In this document: positions 28,201-36,547 of the stretch, piece after piece
Layout of the letters: every line of letters begins with the position of its first letter
Numbering within the stretch: position 1 is the stretch's first letter
Assembly: GCA_963817485.1 (NCBI GenBank)
Contig: CAWFOR010000026.1
Span: 217,355-281,354 of the forward strand
Direction: 5' to 3'
Length of the DNA: 64,000 nucleotides
Origin: Hyphomicrobium_A sp963817485
Lineage (GTDB): Bacteria > Pseudomonadota > Alphaproteobacteria > Rhizobiales > Hyphomicrobiaceae
Position numbers and translations under genes: made by a program
The notes under the pieces: generated by a model
Databases searched by the model: none
What the model was told of the DNA's origin: nothing
The model's input: only the letters and a program-made list of their open reading frames with translations

Positions 28201-28403
28201 CGCTCGCTCTCGGCATGAACGAGCCCGGCCGCGAGATCGAAGGGCCGATGGCGCTCGTCATCGTCGGCGGGCTCCTGACCTCGATGGCGCTAAATCTCCT
28301 GGTGCTGCCGACGCTCGCGCTGCGCTACGGGCGCTTTCAGACCCCATCCGACCGCTCGTCCGTGCCTCCGGCGGACCTCGCGAGCCGCCGCCGCGCGGCA
28401 TGA
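25209..28403 (+). CDS. RND efflux permease, CusA/CzcA-like
   Basis: A 1064-residue inner-membrane RND pump with 12 helices and two large periplasmic loops. The N-terminus has A-K-Y-D-V-F-P-E-F-A-P-P (the cation-efflux type of the D-x-F-P-x-x motif). Helix 4 carries the proton-relay pair in G-E-V-V-D-D-A-V-I-D-V-E-N-I, and the second half repeats the pattern (G-F-V-T-L-F-G-I-T-L-R-N-S). The sequence resembles the heavy-metal (HME) branch more than the drug branch. Substrate is not determined; the metal-binding Met triplet of CusA was not identified. It is coupled to the adaptor upstream. Confidence 0.87.
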   Translation: MPSSAPPAAPPGGLQAAVIGFAIRFRGVIVALALVLLGYGTLSVMRAKYDVFPEFAPPQVGIQTEAPGLTAEQVEILVTQPIENAINGVPAVQSLRSSSIQGLSVITIIFRPESDIYRDRQVVGERLAEAARQLPSNVAAPTMTPLTSSSSTVLVLGLTSEKRSLMDLRTLADWTLRLRLLAVPGVAKVAVFGGDVRSIQVQVHPDELVRYNLAFDDVLAAAKKATAVTGAGFIETNNQRIVFQSEGQSIDPEDVARTVVASSGGSSVLLKDVADVVNAPEPAIGGAAVQGKPGVVLLVSGQLGANTIDVSDRIEDALADLKPVIQKEGVELRADLFRPADFIGISTRNVQKSLLLGGVLVVVVLILFLFDLRTATISCMAIPLSLLAAIVVLNSLGATLNAMTLGGLAIAIGEVVDDAVIDVENIARRLRENRRRAVPLPTEDVILNASLEVRGAVVYATFAVILVFLPVVMLPGLAGRFFAPLGLAYVLAILASLVVALVVTPALCMLLAPKTTEAEGTARASDDPPVTRWLRKGYERMLRGIVARPRTTIAGALAFTVVGLAALPFFGAGFLPELKEGHFTLHMAAVPGTSIAESQRIGTLVTNALLELPFVRVVSQRIGRAEKADDTWGTHYSEFEVDLKRDLSGAESDEAQAAMRKVLATFPGVNFALKPFLTERVEESLSGYTASVIVNIYGNDLDALDEAARSVARELSEVQGATEVQLQSPPGMPQLTIRQRKADLERWGLDSVDVLNMLRAAYQGDIVGQSYEGNRVFNVITMLDEESRNSVSKVADLPLRTPAGTFVALHQIADVYQTAGRYQVQHLGGQRVQAVTANVIGRDVASFVQQAREEMAHVQLPHGVHLEFAGSAEAQAEARRNLLMNSVVAGLGIIMLLAVVTGSWRNVLLVLANMPFALVGGVLAVFATGGVLTLGSMVGFVTLFGITLRNSIMMISHFEHLVGEEGVAWGPEAAVKGAGDRLAPILMTSIVTALGLLPLALGMNEPGREIEGPMALVIVGGLLTSMALNLLVLPTLALRYGRFQTPSDRSSVPPADLASRRRAA

Positions 28404-28527
28404 AACCCGCCGCTCCCCGATTCGCATTCCTGCCCGGGGGCTACCGGGGCAGCGACTCACCAAGAAAAATACCGCTTATTCAGCAGGTTGAACGTCGACC
28501 ATTGACTGTGACGGCTCGCTTACCTTA

Positions 28528-28552
28528 ATTTGCAGTTGCAAATCATTTGCAA
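28528..28552. promoter_or_regulatory. Fur/Mur-like operator in front of mntH
   Basis: Two overlapping inverted repeats: ATTTGCA-N2-TGCAAAT (28528-28543) and TTGCAAAT-C-ATTTGCAA (28536-28552). TGCAAAT half sites are typical of alphaproteobacterial Fur/Mur boxes that repress manganese or iron uptake genes. The box ends 20 bp before the ATG of an Nramp transporter, so Mn-dependent repression by Mur is the likely use; this is inference from motif and position. Confidence 0.65.
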
Positions 28553-28572
28553 GTAACTTGGACGCTGCCTTC

Positions 28573-29922
28573 ATGCACGACGTGATCGATCGCCCTGCCG
28601 AGGCGCTGCCCGCAGAGGGTTGGCGCCGCCAGCGGGGCCAGCCGTCGCTGCGCGAGGTTTGGGGCTCGATCCCCGTCAGCGGCACCGGATGGCGCCGGCT
28701 CCTGGCCTTCCTGGGGCCGGGCTACCTCGTCTCCGTCGGCTACATGGACCCCGGCAACTGGGCGACCTCGCTCGCCGGCGGGTCGAAGTTCGGGTACGCG
28801 CTGCTCTCGATCGCGCTTCTGTCGAACCTCATGGCGATCCTCTTGCAGGCGCTGTGCGCGCGCCTTGGCTTCGCAACGGGGCGCGATCTGGCGCAGGCCT
28901 GCCGCGACTCGTTTTCCAAGCCCGTAGCCGTCGTCCTCTGGCTGATGGCCGAGGTCGCCATTTGTGCGACCGACCTCGCCGAGGTCATCGGCACCGCCAT
29001 CGGCCTCAATCTCCTGTTCGGCATTCCGCTCGAGCTCGGCGTGTTCATCACGGCGCTCGACGTATTCCTGATCCTCTATCTGCAGAACCTCGGCTTCCGC
29101 TGGATCGAGGCGTTCGTCGTCACGACGCTGCTCGTCATCGCCGCATGCTTTGCCATCCAGGTCGGCATGGCGCGGCCCGACATCCGCGAGGTGATCCTCG
29201 GTTTCGCCCCGACGGTCGAGATCGTGCGCAACCCAGAGATGCTCTATCTGGCGATGGGCATCCTCGGCGCGACCGTCATGCCGCACAATCTCTACCTGCA
29301 TTCCTCGATCGTGCAGACGCGCATGGTCGCCGACACGATTCCGGCCAAGCGTGAGGCGATCAAGTTCGCGACCATCGATTCCACGATCGCGCTGATGCTT
29401 GCCCTGCTCGTCAACGCCTCGATCCTGATCCTCGCCGCCGCCACGTTCCACAAGGCCGGGGAGTACAACGTCGCCGATCTCGGCGATGCGCAGAAGCTGC
29501 TGACGCCGCTGCTCGGCTCGGCCGCCGCGGCGACCGCATTCGGGATCGCGCTCTTGTGCTGCGGCCTGAACTCGACCGTGACGGCGACGCTCTCCGGCCA
29601 GATCGTCATGGAGGGCTTCATCAACGTGCGCCTGCCCGCCTGGGCGCGCCGGCTCGCCACGCGCTCGCTCGCCATCATCCCGGCGGTCATCGGCATTGCG
29701 CTTTATGGGGCAGCGGGCACCGGCAGGCTAATCATTCTGAGCCAGGTCATCCTCAGCATGCAGCTCCCGTTCGCGATCGTGCCGCTCGTCATGTTCACCG
29801 CAGACAAGCGCAAGATGGGCGTGCTCGTCGCGCCACGCTGGGTGACGGCGCTGGCGGTGCTGGTCGCGGTCGTCGTGATCGCGCTCAACGCCAAGATCAT
29901 CTCCGATCTCTTGCTCGGCTAG
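28573..29922 (+). CDS. mntH: Nramp family divalent metal (Mn2+/H+) transporter
   Basis: A 449-residue proton-coupled importer of Mn2+ and perhaps Fe2+, in the inner membrane. Helix 1 has the metal-binding D-P-G-N-W motif and helix 6 has M-P-H-N, both diagnostic of Nramp proteins. About 11 hydrophobic helices are seen and length is typical. ATG 28573 is chosen; a TTG five codons earlier would begin almost inside the operator. The overlapping TGCAAAT palindromes upstream suggest Fur/Mur control. It ends 14 bp from the convergent RND permease gene. Confidence 0.93.
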   Translation: MHDVIDRPAEALPAEGWRRQRGQPSLREVWGSIPVSGTGWRRLLAFLGPGYLVSVGYMDPGNWATSLAGGSKFGYALLSIALLSNLMAILLQALCARLGFATGRDLAQACRDSFSKPVAVVLWLMAEVAICATDLAEVIGTAIGLNLLFGIPLELGVFITALDVFLILYLQNLGFRWIEAFVVTTLLVIAACFAIQVGMARPDIREVILGFAPTVEIVRNPEMLYLAMGILGATVMPHNLYLHSSIVQTRMVADTIPAKREAIKFATIDSTIALMLALLVNASILILAAATFHKAGEYNVADLGDAQKLLTPLLGSAAAATAFGIALLCCGLNSTVTATLSGQIVMEGFINVRLPAWARRLATRSLAIIPAVIGIALYGAAGTGRLIILSQVILSMQLPFAIVPLVMFTADKRKMGVLVAPRWVTALAVLVAVVVIALNAKIISDLLLG

Positions 29923-29936
29923 CTTATTCCGCCGGC

Positions 29937-32900
29937 CTATTCGGCGGGTTCTGGCCGCGCGGCGGACGGCGCCTGCGCGGCGTCGGCGTCGTGCTGATGC
30001 TCGCGCGCGATGTAGGTGTACATCGCCGGCGTCACGAACAGCGTGAACAGCGTGCCGATGGTCATGCCGGCGGCGATGACGACGCCGATGGCGAAGCGGC
30101 TCGCGGCACCGGCTCCGGAAGCGAAGATCAGCGGCACCATGGCGATGACCATGGCGGCCGTGGTCATCAGGATCGGCCGTAGCCGGATGGCGGCTGCCTG
30201 CTCGATCGCCTCGCGCCGTCCCAACCCTTCGTTGGCCTGCAGGTGGTTCGCGTAATCGACCATCAGGATGCCGTGCTTGGAAATGAGCCCGATCAGCGTC
30301 ACGAGTCCGATCTGCGTATAAATGTTGACGGTGCCGAGGCCGGCCGTGAGCGGCAACAGCGCCCCGAATATCGACGTCGGCAGCGCGATGAGGATGATGA
30401 GCGGATCGCGGAAGCTCTCGTACTGGGCGGCGAGCACCAGGTAGATGACGATCAGCGCGAACACGAAGGTGACGACGAGCCGGCTGCCCTCCTGCTCGTA
30501 CTGCCGGCTTTCGCCCTGGAAGTCGTAGGTGAAGCCTTCGGGGAAGACCTCGGCCGACTTGGCCTTCAGGAAGTCGATGACCTCGCCGACGGTGCGGCCC
30601 GGAAACGGCACGCCCTGCAGAATCGCCGAGTTGAGCTGCTGGAAGCTCGTGAGCGCGTTGGGCTGCACCGACTGGCGTATGTCGACCACGTTGGCGAGCG
30701 GCACGAGCTTGCCCGAGGTCGTCTTGACCTGGTAGCGGTTGATCCAGTCCGGCGCCAGGCGGAAGTCGCGCGGCACCTGCGGGATCACCTGGTAGCTGCG
30801 GCCATAAAGGTTGAAGCGGTTGATCCAGTTGCCGCCGAGCAGCGTCGCCAGCGAGCTGCCGATGTCCTGCATGGTGATGCCGAGGCGGTTGGCCTTGTCG
30901 TGGTCGATCTTCACCTCGACCTGCGGCGTATCGAACTTCAGGTCGGTGTCGGAGAAGATGAAGAGGCCGCTTTTCAGGGCTTCCTGCTGCATGTTGGCGA
31001 GCACCTGCGCGAGCTGCTCGTAGTCGGCCGTCGTGGTGATGACGAACTGCACCGGCGGGCCGCCGGTCGAGCCCGGCAGCGAGGGCGGGCCGAAGGTGAA
31101 GATCTGTCCGCCGGCGATGCTCGCGACCTTCGGCTGCAGCTCCTGCAGGATCTGCTGCTGCGTGCGGTGGCGCTCGTCCCACGGCTTGAACAGTATGCCC
31201 GTGAACGCCTGGTTCACGTCCCCTCCCATGCCGTTGATGGCGAACACGTGCTCCTTCTCGGGCACCGTGTTGAACACCTTGTCGAGGTGCTCGGTGACCT
31301 GCTCGAGGTAGTCGAGGTTGGCGCCCTGCGGCGTCTTGATGAGGTTGAACAGGATGCCCTGGTCTTCCTCGGGCGCCAGCTCCTTCTGCGCGGTTGTGTA
31401 CATGAGCCCCGTCGCGGCGATGGTGCCGAGCACCACGAGCACGGTGACGGGCCGGTAGTTGAGCGTGCGCGATAGCCGGCGTTGATACCGATGTTTGAGC
31501 CCCTCGAAGGCGCGGTCGAGGAAGCGCACGAAGCGGCCTGATCGAGAGATGCGCTGAGAGCAGCTTGGAGCACATCATCGGCGACAGCGTCAGCGCGATG
31601 ACGCCCGATACGATGACGGCACCCGCGAGCGTGAAGGCGAACTCGCGGAACAGTGCGCCCGTGAGGCCCGAGACGAAGCCGATCGGCGCGTAGACCGCGG
31701 CGAGCGTGATCGTCATGGAGATGATCGGCACGGAAATCTCGCGGGCGCCGAGCAGCGCCGCGTCGAACGCGGTGGAACCGTTCTCGATGTGACGGTGCAC
31801 GTTCTCGACCACGACGATGGCGTCGTCGACGACGAGACCGATGGCGAGCACGAGCGCTAGCAGCGTCAAGAGGTTGATCGAATAGCCGAGCGCGAGTAGC
31901 GCGAACATCACGCCGATGAGCGACAGCGGGATCGTGACCATCGGAATGAGCGTCGAGCGTAGGCTGCCGAGGAACAGGAAGATGACGACGATGACGATGA
32001 CGGCGGCCTCGATAAGCGTCTTCTCCACCTCTCTGATGGAGGCATCGATGAACTTGGTCGAATCGTAGGCGATATCCGCGGTCATGCCGGGCGGGAGCTG
32101 GGCCTTGATGTCGGGGAAGGTCTTGCGCACGTCAGCGATGACGGTCAGCGGGTTGGCGGTCGGCGTCGAATAAATGCCGACGAACACGGCCTTCAGTCCG
32201 TTGAACACCGAGGACGAGTCTGCGTTCTCGGCGCCGAGCGTTATGTCGGAGATGTCGGATAGGCGGACGAGCGCGTCCCCGCGCGCCGACACGATGAGCT
32301 GCCCGAACGCGGAAGCGTTGTCGAGCGAGGTCTGCGCGTTGATCGTCGTCTGCACGAAGTCGCCTTTGATCTGACCGGCAGCGGACGTGAAGTTGTTGGC
32401 GGCGAGCGCTGTGCGCACGTCGGTCGGCGTGACACCGAGGGCCGCCATCTTCTCCGGGTTGAGCCAGATGCGCATGGCGAATGTCTGCCCGCCGAGGATC
32501 TGCGCGTTGGCGACGCCGTTGACCGTCTGCAGCTTCGGCTGCACGACGCGCGTCAGATAGTCGGTGATCTGCGAGCTCGTCAGCACGTCGCTGTTGAACG
32601 AAAGGTACATCAGCGCGGTCGACTCGCCCGTCTGCTTGACGACGACCGGGTCCTGCGATTCGCGCGGCAGGATGCTCTTCACCTGGTTGACCTTGGCGAG
32701 TACGTCGGTGACTGCGCGATCCGGGTTGGCATTGAGCCGCAGGTTGAGCGTGACGGTCGAGACGTTCTGGCGCGAGGACGAGGTGAGCGTGTCGATGCCT
32801 TCGGCGCTGGCGACTGCCTGCTGGATTGGCACCGTGATGAAGCCCTTGATCACGTCGGCGTTGGCGCCTGGGTAGGTGGTCGTGATCGTGATCGTAGTGT

Positions 32901-33024
32901 TGGACAGCTCGGGATACTGGCGCACCGGCAGGTTGAATGCCGCGCTCAAGCCGATGAGCAAGATGAGCAGGCTCACGACCGAGGCTAGGACGGGGCGTCG
33001 GATGAAGATGTCCGTGAACGACAT
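29937..33024 (-). pseudogene. RND efflux permease, AcrB/MexF-like (HAE1), frame-disrupted
   Basis: A drug-type RND permease read in two frames. The first half (ATG 33024) has F-I-R-R-P-V-L-A, R-Q-Y-P-E-L, and the helix 4 proton-relay pair in G-L-V-V-D-D-A-I-V-V-V-E-N-V, and continues to S-K-L-L-S-A-H-L-S. Near 31542 one extra base moves the frame, and the rest of the pump (S-G-R-F-V-R-F-L-D-R-A-F onwards, with N-G-M-G-G-D-V-N-Q-A-F-T-G and I-G-L-V-T-L-I-G-L-I-S-K-H-G) runs to 29937. Corrected length is about 1028 residues, normal for the family. No other lesion is seen, so a sequence error is likely. The adaptor lies 9 bp upstream in the same operon. Confidence 0.87.
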
Positions 33025-33033
33025 GGGCCCCGC

Positions 33034-34179
33034 CTATTGCTTTGGCCGCTCGGCCGGCGGCACAAGCGCTTGGCTGTTGTCGATCTTCACGTGGCTGCCG
33101 TTGATGAGCTTGATCTGGCCCGTGGTGACGACCTGCTCGCCGGGTTGCAGTCCGGTTTCGATCGCCACGCGGTCCTCGCGCACCTGGCCCGGCTTGACGA
33201 AGCGCCGCTCGACCGAGAACACGGCGTCTGCCGGCGGTTGCGCCGGCACGGCACCCCCGCCCTCCGGCGGCTTCACCACGTAAACGCTATCGCCATAGAG
33301 ACTGTAGGTGAGGGCGGTGCGCGGAATCGAGAGGACCTGGCGCGCGGCGCCCGCAAGCACGGACACGTTGGCGAACATGCCGGGCAGCAGCTTGCGCTCC
33401 GGATTGTCGAGAGTGCCGCGCACGAGCAGCGTGCGGGTATCCTGCGCGACGCGCGCATCGAGCGAGGAGATTTTGCCCTTGAACACCTGGCCCGGGTAAG
33501 CGTCGACCGTGAGCTCGATCACCTGGTCGCGCTTCAGCTTGCCGATGTTCTGCTCAGGCATGGGGAAGTCGACCCAGATCGGATCCTGCGCCTGCAGCGT
33601 CACCATGGAGAGGCCGGGCGAGACGTACTGCCCCAGCTCCACGTGGCGGATGCCGAGCCGGCCCGCGAACGGTGCCAGGATCGTCTTTTGCGCGATCAGC
33701 GCCTTGATGCGGTTCAAGGCCGCGGCCGCCGAGTCGCGCTTCGCCAGCGCCGTGTCGACCGTCGCCTCGGACGTGACGTTCTTGACCAGGAGATCCGCCT
33801 GCCGCTTGTAGGAGACGTCGGCCTCCTTCAGGATCGCTTCGGCGCTCGCCTGGTCCGCCAGCTCCACCGAGATGTCGAGCTGCACGAGCTTGGCGCCCTT
33901 CTCCACATCCTGGTCGCTCTCGAAGCCGAGCCCGGTGACGATGCCCGCGACCTGAGGCGCCACGTCGACGCCCTGCGAGGCAATCAGCGTGCCGATGGCG
34001 GGAAGCCGCTCGATCCAGTCGTCGGTGCGCGCGGCCTCCGCCGTGATCGTTGCCGGCGGCGGCTGCTGCTTCGACAGGAAGCCCTTGATCATCGCAGGCT
34101 TGAACTGCAGCTGGAACCAGGCAAGCCCGCCCAGGAAGGCGCCGATGATGACGACGGCTATGATGAAACGCTTGATCAT
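33034..34179 (-). CDS. RND efflux periplasmic adaptor subunit (MexE/MdtA-like)
   Basis: A 381-residue membrane fusion protein. One N-terminal helix (residues 3-22) anchors it; then a lipoyl half motif (V-A-P-Q-V-A-G-I-V), a coiled-coil hairpin (A-S-A-E-A-I-L-K-E-A-D through A-A-L-N-R-I-K-A-L), the second lipoyl half (I-L-A-P-F-A-G-R-L-G-I-R) and barrel domains (R-T-L-L-V-R-G, L-L-P-G-M-F-A-N-V). It is the partner of the permease starting 9 bp downstream. ATG 34179 matches the start of the membrane helix. No outer-membrane protein gene is attached. Confidence 0.92.
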   Translation of the reverse strand: MIKRFIIAVVIIGAFLGGLAWFQLQFKPAMIKGFLSKQQPPPATITAEAARTDDWIERLPAIGTLIASQGVDVAPQVAGIVTGLGFESDQDVEKGAKLVQLDISVELADQASAEAILKEADVSYKRQADLLVKNVTSEATVDTALAKRDSAAAALNRIKALIAQKTILAPFAGRLGIRHVELGQYVSPGLSMVTLQAQDPIWVDFPMPEQNIGKLKRDQVIELTVDAYPGQVFKGKISSLDARVAQDTRTLLVRGTLDNPERKLLPGMFANVSVLAGAARQVLSIPRTALTYSLYGDSVYVVKPPEGGGAVPAQPPADAVFSVERRFVKPGQVREDRVAIETGLQPGEQVVTTGQIKLINGSHVKIDNSQALVPPAERPKQ

Positions 34180-34573
34180 CGCTGTCCCTGACGTGCACGG
34201 ACGGTCGCGCCCGTGCATCCCCAAAAGTCCGGGAGTCTTATCGGAACGAGAGTGCGCCGTCAGCCTCTTCTTCTGGGGCCGGACAGTGCTGCATCAGGTG
34301 CGGAAATTTATTTTCGCACAGGCGCACGACAGGTTGAAATTCGACCGGCGCATCACCAGCATGCACGCGGAAAGCGCGCGGCGCCGTTACCTTTTTGAAC
34401 ACCAGTATTGATGAGAGCTGAAGGTCGGGCCGGCGCGGCGCGCACACGGTAGCGAATTTGTTGGATTCGCCGGTGCGCTGCCGCGCCGGGCGCCGTGATA
34501 CGCAAGACCAGACTCGCGGCGCATCCCGTCACTTAAGCGGAAAAGTGTTGCTACAAAGTGAGCGCCCGCGAGC
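34180..34573. other. 394-bp intergenic region upstream of the RND adaptor
   Basis: No supported gene. It holds the promoter side of the minus-strand adaptor gene and the imperfect inverted repeat at 34298-34319; the right-hand half borders the end of the short-chain dehydrogenase gene. Confidence 0.6.
34298..34319. promoter_or_regulatory. Imperfect 22-bp inverted repeat, possible repressor operator of the RND pump
   Basis: GTGCGGAAA-N4-TTTTCGCAC is an inverted repeat with one mismatch per arm, about 120 bp upstream of the adaptor start. Its size fits a TetR-type operator, but no regulator gene is next to the pump, so the binder is unknown. Confidence 0.4.
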
Positions 34574-35542
34574 TCACTCGCTGTCGACAGCGTCGCCCAG
34601 GAAGCGCTCCGTACGCGGACGCAGGAGCCAGCCGATCAGCGGCAGCAGGAGCCGATGCGGCAGCACGCGCAGGGCCGGCCACATCAGCTTGCTCAGCAAG
34701 CCCGGTACGACCACGCGGAAGCCCAGCACGTAGCCGCGGTAGGCGGAATTGGCGACGCGCTCAGGATTGAGCGAGAAGAGGAGCTGGCGGTAGAACGACA
34801 TCTCCGATCCCATCGCCGCGTGAAAGCCGGTGTTGACCGGCCCGGGCGCGACCGCCGTGAAGCGCACGCCTTTGCCGGCGTTCTCCGCAGCAACGGCCTC
34901 GGTGAGCGAGACGACGTAGGCCTTGCTCGCGTAGTAGACCGCCTGGTAGGGGCCGGGCACGAGGCCTCCGAGCGAAGCCAGGTTGAGGATGCCGCCGCGG
35001 GCGCGCGCGAGCATGCCCGGCAGCGCATGGTGCATCAGGCGCGTCAGCGCGGCGACGTTGAGGTCGAGGAGATACTGGATGTCCGCTGGCCCGTGCTCCG
35101 CGAACGGACCGGCAAGGCCGATCCCGGCGTCGTTGACGAGGATGTCGGTGTAGTAGCCGCGCTCGGCAAGCCGCGCGTCGATCATCTGCGGGGCATCTGG
35201 CTCTGTGATGTCGAGGGGGATGGCCAGCGCATTGACGGCAAAGTCGCGCTCGATTGCGGCGGAGGCCTCCTGCAGCGGGCCGGGAGTGCGCGCAATGAGC
35301 GCGACGTCGCAGCCGGCTTTGGCGAAACGGCGGGCGATCGCACGCCCGATGCCGCGCGAGGCGCCCGTGACGACCACGGCGGGCCGCAGCACGGCAGCGG
35401 CGTCGAGAGCGGCCTGCGAGGGCTGCGCGTGGCGCGACATCCAGGCGTCAAGCGCGCGGCGCACTCCGCCGACGCGTGTCGGCGCGCGCGCGGTTGCGGT
35501 AGGGATGGGCAGTGCTGCCGGGATCGTCAGGGGAAGCGCCAT
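34574..35542 (-). CDS. Short-chain dehydrogenase/reductase
   Basis: A 322-residue SDR. The cofactor motif is T-G-A-S-R-G-I-G at about residues 59-66, then N-D-A-G (family N-x-A-G), the Ser in L-A-S-L-G-G and Y-x-x-S-K (Y-Y-A-S-K-A-Y) as the catalytic set. About 50 residues precede the Rossmann fold. The hydrophobic C-terminal stretch (L-L-S-K-L-M-W-P, L-L-L-P-L-I-G-W-L-L) is unusual for a soluble SDR and may attach it to the membrane. It resembles the DltE/YqjQ-type of broad SDRs. Substrate unknown. ATG 35542 is used because the conserved part follows it and no homology precedes it. Confidence 0.87.
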   Translation of the reverse strand: MALPLTIPAALPIPTATARAPTRVGGVRRALDAWMSRHAQPSQAALDAAAVLRPAVVVTGASRGIGRAIARRFAKAGCDVALIARTPGPLQEASAAIERDFAVNALAIPLDITEPDAPQMIDARLAERGYYTDILVNDAGIGLAGPFAEHGPADIQYLLDLNVAALTRLMHHALPGMLARARGGILNLASLGGLVPGPYQAVYYASKAYVVSLTEAVAAENAGKGVRFTAVAPGPVNTGFHAAMGSEMSFYRQLLFSLNPERVANSAYRGYVLGFRVVVPGLLSKLMWPALRVLPHRLLLPLIGWLLRPRTERFLGDAVDSE

Positions 35543-35796
35543 GAGTGCTCGATGCGGCGGACGGGCACCGGTTCTAGCATTTCTGCCGTCGCTGGCCACC
35601 CGCGCCGACGAAGGCGGCGGCCGAGAGAAGGGCCAGGCCCGGAGAAGGTGAAGGGGCGGCAAGTATCGTCGGGATAGTTGCTATCACCCTCTTAGACGAC
35701 ATCGCTTATCCTCACGAACGAAGGCCATCATGCTCCGCATGGCTTGCCATCGCCATCGGCCGGATCATACTCGACGCCTTAGCATGAGAGGGCACC

Positions 35797-36498
35797 ATGA
35801 GCAGGCTGCGCACGCATTCCGAAAATCACCTGGTGCGGCGGATAGGCTGGTTGAGAGCTGCCGTTCTCGGCGCCAATGACGGTATCGTTTCGACTGCGAG
35901 CCTCATTGTCGGCGTGGCCGCGGCTGCATCGAAGCAGAGCGACATCCTGCTGGCCGGAGTTGCGGGGCTGGTGGCCGGCGCGATGTCGATGGCGGCCGGC
36001 GAATACGTGTCGGTGAGCTCCCAATCCGACACCGAGAGGGCCGATCTCGCCCGGGAGCGCGAAGAGTTATCGGAGAACGTGACGTTCGAGCGGCAGGAGC
36101 TTGCCGACATCTACGTTAAGCGCGGTGTCGACCCGGAGCTCGCAAAGAAAGTGGCCCAGCAGCTCATGGCCAAGGATGCCCTTGGGGCGCATGCTCGCGA
36201 CGAGCTTGGCATTTCGGAAATCACCACCGCGCGACCCGTGCAGGCGGCTCTGACTTCCGCCGTGACTTTCGCCACCGGAGCGGCCATGCCGCTGCTTATG
36301 GTCGTCCTGGCGCCGGCCGCTTACGTGACGCCGGTTGTCGCCGCTGCTTCGCTGATCTTCTTGGCTCTGCTCGGCGCAATTGGCGCTAACGCCGGCGGCG
36401 CAGATGTTGTGCGCGCTACGGTGCGGGTGACTTTTTGGGGCGCTCTCGCCATGGCCGCGACGGCCGGCATCGGTGCCCTTTTCGGGACCGCCGTGTAA
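35797..36498 (+). CDS. VIT1/CCC1 family Fe2+/Mn2+ transporter
   Basis: A 233-residue membrane protein of the vacuolar iron transporter family. Helix 1 has the family signature L-G-A-N-D-G-I-V-S-T-A-S-L-I-V-G-V, helix 2 has G-A-M-S-M-A-A-G-E-Y-V-S-V, and a Glu-rich cytoplasmic metal-binding region follows (R-E-R-E-E-L, then helices with E-R-Q-E-L), before three more helices. Bacterial members export or store iron or manganese. Divergent from the SDR gene; a small GATAG-N3-CTATC repeat lies at 35673-35685 in the shared 254-bp promoter region. Confidence 0.92.
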   Translation: MSRLRTHSENHLVRRIGWLRAAVLGANDGIVSTASLIVGVAAAASKQSDILLAGVAGLVAGAMSMAAGEYVSVSSQSDTERADLAREREELSENVTFERQELADIYVKRGVDPELAKKVAQQLMAKDALGAHARDELGISEITTARPVQAALTSAVTFATGAAMPLLMVVLAPAAYVTPVVAAASLIFLALLGAIGANAGGADVVRATVRVTFWGALAMAATAGIGALFGTAV

Positions 36499-36547
36499 CG
36501 CTCCGCGCTCGCGAACGATGATCCCCAACACCATCAATGCTCAAGCG

